Shown: positions 52,896 to 62,285 of the stretch, piece by piece
How the letters are laid out: each line of letters opens with the position of its first letter
Numbering within the stretch: the first letter of the stretch is position 1
Source of the DNA: Pseudomonas sp. St316
Lineage (GTDB): Bacteria; Pseudomonadota; Gammaproteobacteria; Pseudomonadales; Pseudomonadaceae
Reading direction: 5' to 3'
Assembly: GCF_018325905.1 (NCBI RefSeq)
Contig: NZ_AP021901.1
Span: forward strand, 6,356,001 to 6,420,000
Length of the DNA stretch: 64,000 nucleotides
Program-made: the position numbers and the translations under genes
Notes under the pieces: model-generated
The model's database searches: none
Told to the model about the DNA's origin: nothing
The model's input: the letters and a program-made list of their open reading frames with translations, nothing else

Positions 52896-53567
52896 CTACT
52901 GCCCTTCCTCCAGGGTCTGGGCCAGGGGGACGTAATACTCTTTGAACAGTGCATCCACCTCTTCGCGGGCCTGATCGGTCACGAAACCGGCCTCCAACAC
53001 CAGTACCTGGTATACGCCACGCTTGATGGCCTGCTCGCTCAGGTGGCTGAAGTTTTCCCGCGTGGTGCACAAAAACCGCACCCAGGACGTGAGGATGATC
53101 CAGGCATTGAGGGTCAGGGACTCGATCTGCACCCGGTCCATCTTCAGGATGCCGGCGGCAACGAAGCCTTCATAAATAGCGGTGCCGTGGATCAGGCTGC
53201 GCTGGGAAAACCGTCGATAGCGCGCCGCAAGGTCCGGGTCGCTGTCGAGCAGATGCTCCAGGTCCCGGTGCAGAAAACGGTAGCGCCACATGGCCGCCAG
53301 CAGCTCCTGCAAATAGAAGCGCTTGTCCTCCACCGTGGCCGCACGGCCCTGGGGCGGGCGCAAGAAACTGTCCACCAGGTTCTCGTATTCACTGAACAAC
53401 ACGGCGATGATCGCCTGCTTGTTGGGGAAGTGGTAATAGAGGTTGCCTGGGGACATGTCCATGTGGGCGGCAATGTGGTTGGTGCTGACGCTACGCTCGC
53501 CTTGCTGGTTGAACAGCTCAAGGCTGTTTTGCACGATGCGCTCGCTGGTTTTCATTCGTGGGGCCAT
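52896..53567 (-). CDS. TetR-family transcriptional regulator
   Basis: A 223-residue TetR-like regulator. The N-terminal DNA-binding domain at about residues 5-60 reads RIVQNSLELFNQQGERSVST, then NHIAAHMDMSPGNLYYHFPNKQAIIAVLF, the standard helix-turn-helix. The C-terminal part is a helical ligand or dimerisation domain resembling the TetR_C group found beside acyl or aldehyde metabolism genes. It is divergent from the aldehyde dehydrogenase gene at 53716, so it probably controls that gene and itself through the imperfect palindrome at 53611-53622. Confidence 0.9.
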   Translation of the reverse strand: MAPRMKTSERIVQNSLELFNQQGERSVSTNHIAAHMDMSPGNLYYHFPNKQAIIAVLFSEYENLVDSFLRPPQGRAATVEDKRFYLQELLAAMWRYRFLHRDLEHLLDSDPDLAARYRRFSQRSLIHGTAIYEGFVAAGILKMDRVQIESLTLNAWIILTSWVRFLCTTRENFSHLSEQAIKRGVYQVLVLEAGFVTDQAREEVDALFKEYYVPLAQTLEEGQ

Positions 53568-53607
53568 GGTTTGGGCTTTAATTCGACGAAGGCATTGATC
53601 GGCATCT

Positions 53608-53625
53608 TACGACCTATCGGTCACA
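53608..53625. promoter_or_regulatory. Candidate TetR operator between the regulator and calB
   Basis: GACCTATCGGTC at 53611-53622 has perfect outer arms (GACC/GGTC), within TTACGACCTATCGGTCAC. Length and position, about 45 bases before the tetR start and 95 before calB, are reasonable for autoregulation. The call rests on symmetry alone. Confidence 0.35.
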
Positions 53626-53715
53626 GGAAAAACCCATCGCCGTTACGGATGCCATTGACTTTTTAGAGTACAAGCTCTAGAAAACAGCCACTCTAATAAT
53701 ATTCGGTGCCTGACG

Positions 53716-55146
53716 ATGCCTGCCGACGTTGCCTACCTGCACGAGTCTCAACAACAACTGGACGAGCTGCGGTCGCTCTTCGATGCCCAGCGCCAGGCCT
53801 ACGCCGCCCATCCAATGCCTCCGGCCGAACAGCGCCGGCAATGGCTCAAGGCACTGCGCGAGGTATTGAGCAACGAACGACAAGCCTTGATCGACGCCAT
53901 CAGCCAGGATTTCAGCCACCGCAGCGCCGACGAAACACTGCTGGCCGAGTTGATGCCGAGCCTGCACGGCATCCATTATGCCAGCCGCCATCTCCAGGGC
54001 TGGATGAAACCCTCCCGGCGCAAGGTAGGCATGGCCTTTCAACCGGCATCAGCCAAAGTGATCTATCAGCCGTTGGGCGTGGTCGGCGTCATCGTGCCGT
54101 GGAACTACCCGCTATTCCTGGCCATTGGACCGCTGACGGGAGCGCTGGCGGCGGGCAACCGGGTGATGCTCAAGCTCAGCGAATCGACACCGGCGACCGG
54201 CTTGCTGCTAAAGCAGTTGCTGGCCCGGGTCTTCCCCCAGGACCTGGTCTGCGTGGTGCTTGGCGAGGCGGAAATCGGCATGGCGTTCTCCAAGCTGCCC
54301 TTCGATCACCTGCTGTTCACCGGCGCCACCAGCATCGGCAAGCATGTCATGCGGGCCGCCGCCGAAAACCTGACCCCGGTCACCCTCGAGCTGGGAGGAA
54401 AGTCGCCGGCCATCGTGTCGACCGATGTGCCGCTCAAGGACGCCGCCGAACGCATCGCTTTCGGCAAGACCCTGAATGCCGGGCAAACCTGTGTCGCCCC
54501 GGACTACGTGCTGGTGCCGCAGAACCGCGTCGGCGAGTTCGTTGAGGCCTATCGCGAGGCGGTTCGCGGGTTTTATCCGACCCTGGCGGACAACCCGGAC
54601 TACACCGCAATCATCAACGAACGACAGCTGGCGCGGCTCAACGGCTACATCAGCGACGCCACCAGCAAGGGCGCGCTGCTGATCGAACTGTTCGACCAGG
54701 GCCAGGACCGTCGCATGGCCCACAGCCTGCTGCTCAACGTCAGCGATGAAATGACCGTCATGCAGGACGAAATTTTCGGTCCGCTGCTGCCCATCGTGCC
54801 CTATGACAATCTGGACCAGGCGTTTGCCTACATCAATCAGCGACCCCGCCCGCTGGCGCTCTACTACTTCGGCTACAACAAGGCCGAACAGCATCGGGTG
54901 CTCCACGAAACCCATTCAGGCGGTGTCTGCCTGAACGACACGCTGTTGCATGTTGCCCAGGATGACATGCCGTTCGGCGGCATTGGCCCCTCGGGAATGG
55001 GGCATTACCACGGGCATGAGGGTTTCCTGACCTTCAGCAAGGCCAAGGGCGTGCTGACCAAGCAGCGCTTCAACGCGGCGAAGCTGATTTATCCGCCCTA
55101 CGGCAAACCTTTGCAGAAACTGATTCAGAAGCTGTTTGTCCGCTGA
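53716..55146 (+). CDS. calB: Coniferyl aldehyde dehydrogenase-like enzyme
   Basis: A 476-residue NAD(P)-dependent aldehyde dehydrogenase of the short group that includes coniferyl aldehyde dehydrogenase and fatty aldehyde dehydrogenases. It has GVIVPWNYPLFLAIGPL near residue 120, LLFTGATSIGKHVM near 200, the general base in VTLELGGKSPAI near 223, and the nucleophile in NAGQTCVAPDYVL with cysteine near 257. The late PFGGIGPSGMGHYHG is the usual C-terminal motif. The C-terminal tail is hydrophobic and basic (LIYPPYGKPLQKLIQKL). Substrate specificity is by resemblance only. Confidence 0.85.
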   Translation: MPADVAYLHESQQQLDELRSLFDAQRQAYAAHPMPPAEQRRQWLKALREVLSNERQALIDAISQDFSHRSADETLLAELMPSLHGIHYASRHLQGWMKPSRRKVGMAFQPASAKVIYQPLGVVGVIVPWNYPLFLAIGPLTGALAAGNRVMLKLSESTPATGLLLKQLLARVFPQDLVCVVLGEAEIGMAFSKLPFDHLLFTGATSIGKHVMRAAAENLTPVTLELGGKSPAIVSTDVPLKDAAERIAFGKTLNAGQTCVAPDYVLVPQNRVGEFVEAYREAVRGFYPTLADNPDYTAIINERQLARLNGYISDATSKGALLIELFDQGQDRRMAHSLLLNVSDEMTVMQDEIFGPLLPIVPYDNLDQAFAYINQRPRPLALYYFGYNKAEQHRVLHETHSGGVCLNDTLLHVAQDDMPFGGIGPSGMGHYHGHEGFLTFSKAKGVLTKQRFNAAKLIYPPYGKPLQKLIQKLFVR

Positions 55147-55173
55147 CGCGCCTCTTCCCGGGTAATCACAATA

Positions 55174-55719
55174 ATGAACCCAAGCCCCACCGATGCACCC
55201 GCGCTGTCACGGCGCGGCCTGCTGACGTTCAGCCTCGGGGCCAGCGCCTTCCTGGCCACCGTCGGCCTGGGCGCCAGCCTGAGCGGTTGTTCGCCAAGCC
55301 AACCGGCCAATGGCCTGGCGGCCTTGCGCGACAGCGACCTGCCATTCTTACGCAGCGTCATTCCCGTGATGCTGGATGGCGCAGTGGCCGTCGGACAGAT
55401 GACCGCCGCCACTGACGCGACCCTGCGAAGCCTGGACAGCAGCCTGGCCCACCTGTCCCCTGCCATGCTCAAGCTCACGCGCCAGCTGTTCGACGTGCTC
55501 ACGCTGGGCATTACCCGCGGGCCGCTGACCGGGGTCTGGGGCCCGTGGGAAAACGCCAGCGCCGATGACATCCGCCAGTTTCTCCGGCGGTGGGAAAACA
55601 GTTCTCTGGACCTGCTGCGACAAGGCCACAGCTCGTTGCTGCAACTGGTGATGATGGCCTGGTACAACCGACCCGAGGCCTGGGCGCATTGCGGGTATCC
55701 AGGGCCGCCAGCCGTTTGA
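55174..55719 (+). CDS. Small Tat-signal lipoprotein next to a GMC oxidoreductase
   Basis: A 181-residue protein with a twin-arginine signal (SRRGLLTF at residues 12-19), a hydrophobic segment, then a lipobox LSGC with cysteine 39, so it may be a Tat-exported lipoprotein. The mature part is helical with no motif I can identify. In size and setting it resembles the small gluconate 2-dehydrogenase subunit 3-type partner of GMC dehydrogenases. It begins 27 bases after calB and precedes the GMC gene, with a REPIN between. Confidence 0.75.
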   Translation: MNPSPTDAPALSRRGLLTFSLGASAFLATVGLGASLSGCSPSQPANGLAALRDSDLPFLRSVIPVMLDGAVAVGQMTAATDATLRSLDSSLAHLSPAMLKLTRQLFDVLTLGITRGPLTGVWGPWENASADDIRQFLRRWENSSLDLLRQGHSSLLQLVMMAWYNRPEAWAHCGYPGPPAV

Positions 55720-55736
55720 AGCCAGCCTTAAACCCA

Positions 55737-55828
55737 GTGGGAGCGAGCTTGCTCGCGATAGCGTCACATCAGCAATCTATCCATTGGCTGACACACGGCT
55801 ATCGCGAGCAAGCTCGCTCCCCCAAGGG
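55737..55828. repeat. REPIN between the Tat lipoprotein and the GMC gene
   Basis: Forward REP AGTGGGAGCGAGCTTGCTCG (55737) and inverted REP CGCGAGCAAGCTCGCTCCC (ending near 55823), spacer about 40 bases. It lies in a gap of about 150 bases inside what is otherwise a functional gene group. Confidence 0.87.
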
Positions 55829-55866
55829 GACTATCACAACCTCATAACAACAAGAGAACCCTGAAC

Positions 55867-57462
55867 ATGCCCGTACCCGATCCCTTCCACGAAGGCCTGG
55901 CCCGTGGCTGGACCACCTACAACGGCGCGCGGCTGACCCAGGACCTGACCCTGGAAGCGGACGTGGCCATCGTCGGCAGCGGTGCTGGCGGCGGCACCAC
56001 GGCAGAAATCCTCAGTGCTGCCGGCTACCGGGTGCTGCTGATCGAGGAAGGTCCGCTCAAGACCAGTCATGACTTCACGCTGCTCGAAGACCAGGCCTAC
56101 AGCAGCCTGTATCAGGAAGGCCTCGGGCGCATGAGCAAGGACGGCGCCATCACCATTCTCCAGGGCCGGGCCGTCGGTGGCACGACGCTGATCAATTGGA
56201 CTTCCAGCTTCCGCACGCCCGACCAGACCCTCGACCACTGGGCCGCCGAGCACAACGTCAAGGGCCACGGCCGCGCTGAAATGGCGCCCTGGTTTACGCA
56301 GATGGAACAACGCCTGGGCGTGGCGCCGTGGCTGATTGCGCCCAATGCCAACAACGACGTGATCCGCAAAGGCTGTGAACAATTGGGCTACGCCTGGCAC
56401 GTCATCCCACGCAACGTACGCGGCTGCTGGAACCTGGGCTATTGCGGCATGGGCTGCCCGACCAACGCCAAGCAGTCGATGCTGGTCACCACCATCCCGG
56501 CCACGCTGGACAAGGGCGGCGCGCTGCTTTACCTGGCGCGAGCCGAGCGTCTGACGATCAAAAACGATGCCGTCATCGGCCTGGAGTGCCAGGCCATGGA
56601 TGAACGCTGCGTAGCACCGACCGGGCGGCGCATCACCGTCAAGGCGCGGCATTATGTGCTGGCGGGCGGCGGCATCAATAGTCCCGGATTGCTGCTGCGC
56701 TCCGATGCGCCAGACCCGCATGAACGCGTGGGCAAGCGCACCTTCCTGCACTTGGTGAACATGTCCGCCGGGCAATTCGACGAGGTCATCAACCCGTTCT
56801 ACGGCGCGCCGCAATCGATTTATTCCGATCATTTCCAATGGCAGGACGGAACCACCGGCAAAATGTCCTACAAGCTTGAAGTCCCGCCCTTGCACCCGGC
56901 CCTGGCCACCACGCTATTGGGCGGGTTCGGCCCCGAGAACGCTTTGCACATGTCCCGACTGCCCCATACCCACGCCATGCTAGCGCTGTTGCGCGACGGT
57001 TTTCATCCGGACAGCCCTGGCGGCAGCGTCGAGTTGCGCAGCGACGGCACGCCCGTGCTCGATTATCCCGTTACGCCGTATGCCTGGGATGGCTTGCGTC
57101 GGGCCTTCCACAGCATGGCCGAGATCCAGTTTGCCGGCGGCGCCCAGGCAGTCATGCCTTTGCACAGCGATGCCCGCTACGTAAAGACCCTGGCCGAAGC
57201 CCGCACACTGATCGACGGGCTCGACCTGGCTTTGTATCGCACACGCCTGGGCAGCGCCCACGTAATGGGCGGTTGCGCCATGGGTGAAGACCCGAAAACC
57301 GCGGTCACCGACAGCCTTGGCCGCCATCACCAACTGGGCAACCTGTCGATCCATGACGGCTCGTTGTTCCCCACCAGTATCGGCGCCAACCCGCAATTAT
57401 CGGTGTACGGGCTGACCGCGCAATTGGCGACGGCCCTGGCCGAGCGCCTGAAAAATCCATGA
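55867..57462 (+). CDS. GMC-family FAD-dependent oxidoreductase
   Basis: A 531-residue flavoprotein of the glucose-methanol-choline family. The FAD motif is VAIVGSGAGGGTTAEIL at about residues 34-50, followed by VLLIEEG; LQGRAVGGTTLINWTS near 98 is the second signature. GNLSIHDGSLFPTSIGANPQLSVYGL near 497 is the C-terminal active-site region, with the usual histidine replaced by N or located in HVMGGCAMG near 461. There is no signal peptide in it; export could occur with the Tat partner. With calB it could oxidise an alcohol to acid. The substrate is not known. Confidence 0.9.
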   Translation: MPVPDPFHEGLARGWTTYNGARLTQDLTLEADVAIVGSGAGGGTTAEILSAAGYRVLLIEEGPLKTSHDFTLLEDQAYSSLYQEGLGRMSKDGAITILQGRAVGGTTLINWTSSFRTPDQTLDHWAAEHNVKGHGRAEMAPWFTQMEQRLGVAPWLIAPNANNDVIRKGCEQLGYAWHVIPRNVRGCWNLGYCGMGCPTNAKQSMLVTTIPATLDKGGALLYLARAERLTIKNDAVIGLECQAMDERCVAPTGRRITVKARHYVLAGGGINSPGLLLRSDAPDPHERVGKRTFLHLVNMSAGQFDEVINPFYGAPQSIYSDHFQWQDGTTGKMSYKLEVPPLHPALATTLLGGFGPENALHMSRLPHTHAMLALLRDGFHPDSPGGSVELRSDGTPVLDYPVTPYAWDGLRRAFHSMAEIQFAGGAQAVMPLHSDARYVKTLAEARTLIDGLDLALYRTRLGSAHVMGGCAMGEDPKTAVTDSLGRHHQLGNLSIHDGSLFPTSIGANPQLSVYGLTAQLATALAERLKNP

Positions 57463-57490
57463 ATAGCCGAATTATTCGCACCGTCTATAG

Positions 57491-58447
<957 letters not shown>

Positions 58448-58478
58448 GCCAAGTCGTTTTGTAGTGTTTTTGCCGGCC

Positions 58479-58578
58479 CTATCGCGAGCAGGCTCGCTCC
58501 CACAGGAATTCGCTGTGCTCACCACATTTGTGTCTTGAGCAAAACGCTTGTGGGAGCGAGCCGGCTCGCGATAGGGCC
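58479..58578. repeat. REPIN after yfhL
   Basis: Inverted REP CGCGAGCAGGCTCGCTCCCA (58482) and forward REP TGTGGGAGCGAGCCGGCTCG (ending near 58571), between the convergent yfhL and the small exported protein gene. Confidence 0.87.
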
Positions 58579-58613
58579 ATCAGACCACGCCAAAAACACA
58601 CATGCTTGACGCC

Positions 58614-58934
58614 TCACTCCTGCCGTTCAAACCCCTCCCCGATACACCCCAGGCACCGCACGAACGTGGCCTTCGCCGGGTCCACCACCAGCGCCTTGCC
58701 CGCATCGCCGACCCCACCGCCAAGCGCGGTAAAGGGCAACGACACCACGAATGCCCCGGTGCCAATCACCGTGGCCGCCAGCAGCAACGGACGAGCGATC
58801 AGCAAGTCGCCGAGCATGGCGAAGGCCGGCGGGTTCTGGATGGTGTAGCGCGGGTCGCCGCTGCCGTCGCTTGCCAGAGCAGGCAAACCGACACTCAGCA
58901 GCAGCGCTAGTGCGAAAGGTCGAAACAGTTTCAT
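58614..58934 (-). CDS. Small exported protein of unknown function
   Basis: A 106-residue protein with a signal peptide at about residues 1-22 ([16 protein letters not shown]). A hydrophobic segment at about 47-68 ([20 protein letters not shown]) probably crosses or lies on the inner membrane. A late CLGC pair is the only noticeable motif. Similar short proteins in Pseudomonas are often given the label multidrug transporter, which nothing here supports. It is divergent from nothing nearby and leftward like mutM. Confidence 0.75.
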   Translation of the reverse strand: MKLFRPFALALLLSVGLPALASDGSGDPRYTIQNPPAFAMLGDLLIARPLLLAATVIGTGAFVVSLPFTALGGGVGDAGKALVVDPAKATFVRCLGCIGEGFERQE

Positions 58935-58989
58935 CGGGCGATCCTTCGGCTAAATCAGTATGACTACTGACTATAGACCGTAGGACAAA

Positions 58990-59802
58990 TCAGCTCTGAC
59001 AGCGTGGACACCAGACACTGGCGCGCTGACCCAGGCGGATTTCCCTCAGCCCCGTGCCACAGACTTTGCACAGTTCCCCGCCCCGGCCGTAGACGAACAG
59101 CTCCTGCTGGAAATAGCCGGGCTGGCCGTCCCCGCCGATAAAGTCCCGCAACGTCGTGCCACCGCGCTCGATGGCATGGGCGAGGATGCGCTTGATCTCG
59201 ATCGCCAGCTTCAAGTAACGCGCCCGGGAAATGCCTCCGGCGGCCCGGCGCGGGTCGATCCCGGCGGCGAACAGCGCCTCGGTCGCGTAGATATTGCCCA
59301 CGCCCACCACCACCGCGTTGTCCATGATGAATGGCTTGACCGCCATGGACCGCCCCCGCGAGAGCTGGAACAGCCGCTCACCATCGAACAGGTCGGTCAA
59401 CGGCTCGGGGCCAAGGCGAATCAACAGTTCATGATTGAACGGGTCGAGGCTCCAGAGCATCGCGCCAAAGCGTCGCGGGTCGGTGTAGCGCAAGGCCAGG
59501 CCGGACTCCAGCTCGATATCCACGTGCTCGTGCTTGGCCGCAGGCATGCCGACCTCCACCAAGCGCAGGTTGCCGGACATGCCCAGGTGGCTGATCAACG
59601 TGCCGACCTCGGCATTGATCAACAGGTACTTGGCCCGCCGTTCCACCTGCACGATGCGCTGGCCCGAAAGTCGCACGTCGAGATCTTCCGGGATCGGCCA
59701 GCGCAGGCGGCGATCACGCACCACCACGCGGCTGACCCGCTGGCCTTCAAGATGGGGCGCGATGCCGCGACGGGTGGTTTCGACTTCCGGCAGTTCTGGC
59801 AT
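58990..59802 (-). CDS. mutM: Formamidopyrimidine-DNA glycosylase
   Basis: MutM removes 8-oxoguanine and ring-opened purines from DNA. The 270-residue product has the catalytic N-terminal proline in [13 protein letters not shown] with E at position 3, the conserved lysine near residue 58, the H2TH region with [19 protein letters not shown] near 174, and the C-terminal zinc finger [11 protein letters not shown]...WCPRCQ. All expected parts are present. Confidence 0.97.
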   Translation of the reverse strand: MPELPEVETTRRGIAPHLEGQRVSRVVVRDRRLRWPIPEDLDVRLSGQRIVQVERRAKYLLINAEVGTLISHLGMSGNLRLVEVGMPAAKHEHVDIELESGLALRYTDPRRFGAMLWSLDPFNHELLIRLGPEPLTDLFDGERLFQLSRGRSMAVKPFIMDNAVVVGVGNIYATEALFAAGIDPRRAAGGISRARYLKLAIEIKRILAHAIERGGTTLRDFIGGDGQPGYFQQELFVYGRGGELCKVCGTGLREIRLGQRASVWCPRCQS

Positions 59803-59832
59803 GAGGTTCTCGAGTCAGGCGAAGCCGCGCAC

Positions 59833-60702
59833 TCAACGAGAGGCGAGGTCGCGAATTTCCTGTTTCTGGGTCTGGAAGTCGTATTCCGACAAACCGATGT
59901 AATCGAGCACCAGGCTGCCGACGCCATTCCATTCATGGTCTTCGGCCTGATTGCCGAGCACCCGGTGGGACGCACAGATGTTCTCGGACATCTTCAGGAT
60001 CGCCAGCAGGTTTTTCAGTTGGCTGTTGTTGCGTGAAGACTCGTCGCTGAAGATCGCCAGGGCATTGTGGTGGTTGGCGATGGCCTGGCTGACGTGATCC
60101 GGCAGGCGCCAGGACTTGGAGGTGTAGTAACCGACCACCGCATGGTTGGTGTTGAACACGCGGTTCTCGGTGTCCACCACCCGGCACTCGGCGCTGGCAC
60201 TGGCGTAGGCCTCCTCCAGCACGCTCATGTAGTTGGGAAACTGCTTGAGCATCAACGGCACGCCGCAATCGTGGAACAAGCCCATCGCATAGGCTTCGTC
60301 GCCATTCTCCAGGCCGACGCGCTTGGCCAGGGTCAGGCAGGTCATCGCCACGTCCTGGGCGGTATCCCAGAAGCGGTTCAGGGTGACGATGGCGTCATCG
60401 TGCAACTCGCCCTTGATCGACTGCGCATTGATCAGGTTGATGATCGAACGACTGCCCAGCAGGTTCACCGCGCGCTGGATCGAGGTGATCTTGTTGCGCA
60501 GGCCGTAATACGGCGAGTTGACGATCTTGAGCAAGGCCCCCGAGAGGCCCGGGTCCTGGGAGATCAACTTGGCGATGGTCTCCAGGTCCGGGTCGGGCAT
60601 GTACTGTTCCATCTGCAGATCCACCATGATCTGCGGCTGGGGCGGCACACTGATCCCTTGCAGGGACTGTTGGATCTGTTCGGCGGAAAGTTCTTGGGAC
60701 AT
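59833..60702 (-). CDS. HDOD-domain protein
   Basis: A 289-residue HDOD (HD-related output) domain protein, a likely cytoplasmic signalling protein. HDOD segments are LISQDPGLSGALLKIVNSPYYG near residue 45 and AVNLLGSRSIINLINAQSIK near 78, followed by the altered HD-like GLFHDCGVPLMLKQFPNY near 145 and VGYYTSKSWRLPDHVSQAIANHH near 190. The family has no proven enzymatic activity. It is leftward, 30 bases upstream of mutM, so the two may be co-transcribed. Confidence 0.92.
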   Translation of the reverse strand: MSQELSAEQIQQSLQGISVPPQPQIMVDLQMEQYMPDPDLETIAKLISQDPGLSGALLKIVNSPYYGLRNKITSIQRAVNLLGSRSIINLINAQSIKGELHDDAIVTLNRFWDTAQDVAMTCLTLAKRVGLENGDEAYAMGLFHDCGVPLMLKQFPNYMSVLEEAYASASAECRVVDTENRVFNTNHAVVGYYTSKSWRLPDHVSQAIANHHNALAIFSDESSRNNSQLKNLLAILKMSENICASHRVLGNQAEDHEWNGVGSLVLDYIGLSEYDFQTQKQEIRDLASR

Positions 60703-60839
60703 GAGTACACACTCCGGGTCAGGCGGGGATTCTAACCCTTAAAGATGGATCCGATACACCGCTGGGCCATCGATCGTCCTTCAAGCACGCCAATCATTGC
60801 AACACGGTATACTCCCGCTCTTTTTTCCGGAGCGACGTC

Positions 60840-62036
60840 ATGTCCCTGCCTAGCCTGCGCCTCAAAGCCAACGCCGACCGTCGCCTGCGCGCCGGCCACC
60901 TGTGGGTCTACAGTAACGAAATCGATGTAGCCGCCACCCCGCTGCACGGCTTCAAGGCCGGCGACCAGGCCATCCTCGAAGCCGCCGGCGGCAAGCCGCT
61001 GGGCATCGTTGCGATGAGCCCCAACAACCTGATCTGCGCCCGGCTGCTGTCCCGTGACGTGAAGCTGCCGCTGGACAAGTCCCTGCTGGTGCATCGCCTC
61101 AACGTGGCGTTGTCCCTGCGCGAGCGGCTGTTCGACAAGCCGTTCTATCGCCTGGTCTATGGTGACTCCGACCTGTTGCCAGGCCTGGTGGTCGACCGTT
61201 TCGGCGACATTCTCGTGGTGCAGATCGCCTCGGCCACCATGGAAGCCCACAAGGACGACGTGATCGCCGCCCTGACCCAGGTGCTCAAGCCCAGCGGCAT
61301 CCTGTTCAAGAACGACTCCGCGGCCCGCGACGCCGAAGGCCTTAACCGTTACGTCGAGACCGTGTTCGGCCTGGTGCCGGAATGGGTCGCCCTGGAAGAG
61401 AACGGCGTGAAGTTCGAAGCGCCGGTCATGGAAGGCCAGAAAACCGGCTGGTTCTACGACCACCGCATGAACCGCGCGCGCCTGGCTCCGTATGCCAAGG
61501 GCAAGCGTGTACTGGACCTGTTCAGCTACATCGGCGGCTGGGGCGTGCAAGCCGCGGCGTTTGGCGCCAGTGAAGTGTTCTGCGTCGATGCCTCGGCCTT
61601 CGCCCTCGACGGTGTCGAGCGCAACGCCGCGCTGAACGGCTTCGCCGAGAAGCTGACCTGCATCGAAGGCGACGTGTTCGAAGCCCTGAAGGAGCTCAAG
61701 GCCAGCGAAGAGCGTTTCGACGTGATCGTGGCCGACCCACCCGCTTTCATCAAGCGCAAGAAAGACCTGAAAAACGGTGAAGGCGCCTATCGCCGTCTCA
61801 ATGAGCAAGCCATGCGCCTGCTCAGCAAGGACGGCATCCTGGTCAGTGCGTCGTGCTCGATGCACCTGCCCGAAGACGACTTGCAAAACATCCTGCTGAC
61901 CAGCGCTCGCCACCTGGACCGCAACATTCAATTGCTCGAACGCGGCGGACAGGGGCCAGACCATCCGGTACACCCGGCCATTGCCGAAACCCGCTACATC
62001 AAGAGCATTACCTGCCGGTTGTTGCCCAACAGCTGA
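60840..62036 (+). CDS. rlmI: Class I SAM-dependent rRNA cytosine methyltransferase, RlmI-like
   Basis: A 398-residue enzyme resembling RlmI, which makes m5C1962 in 23S rRNA. An N-terminal PUA-type domain (LRLKANADRRLRAGHLWVYSNE) is followed by a linker domain and the methyltransferase domain: GWFYDHRMNRARLAPYAKG, VLDLFSYIGGWGVQAAAFGA, and FDVIVADPPAFIKRKKDL near 295, and the catalytic cysteine region VSASCSMHLPEDD near 340. The start is the ATG at 60840. It ends before a strong terminator. Confidence 0.85.
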   Translation: MSLPSLRLKANADRRLRAGHLWVYSNEIDVAATPLHGFKAGDQAILEAAGGKPLGIVAMSPNNLICARLLSRDVKLPLDKSLLVHRLNVALSLRERLFDKPFYRLVYGDSDLLPGLVVDRFGDILVVQIASATMEAHKDDVIAALTQVLKPSGILFKNDSAARDAEGLNRYVETVFGLVPEWVALEENGVKFEAPVMEGQKTGWFYDHRMNRARLAPYAKGKRVLDLFSYIGGWGVQAAAFGASEVFCVDASAFALDGVERNAALNGFAEKLTCIEGDVFEALKELKASEERFDVIVADPPAFIKRKKDLKNGEGAYRRLNEQAMRLLSKDGILVSASCSMHLPEDDLQNILLTSARHLDRNIQLLERGGQGPDHPVHPAIAETRYIKSITCRLLPNS

Positions 62037-62096
62037 GTCTCCGACGGGGGCATGGCCACGGCTCTGTCCCGTCCGTCAATAGTGACCGACATCCTG

Positions 62097-62123
62097 ATCG
62101 CAGCCTTGGCTGCGATTTTTTTT
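62097..62123 (+). terminator. Rho-independent terminator after the RlmI-like gene
   Basis: Perfect eight-base-pair stem ATCGCAGC (62097-62104) / GCTGCGAT (62109-62116) with loop CTTG, followed by a T8 run. A clear rightward terminator. Confidence 0.92.
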
Positions 62124-62285
62124 GCGCGCCTGTCGAGCTTGGACATGAAAGTTAACGAATAGCAAAAGCCTGTAGGAGACCCCTCACGTCATTACCAGAG
62201 CCTTCCTACTCAATCTCCCCGTATCGGGTGGGGATTACGCATTAGGATTGAAAGGTGCCATTCAGGTACACCCTGGGACTCGTCG

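Noticed and set aside
60732-61973. A 413-codon leftward frame opposite the RlmI-like gene
   Set aside because: Antisense shadow of a gene with clear methyltransferase motifs.
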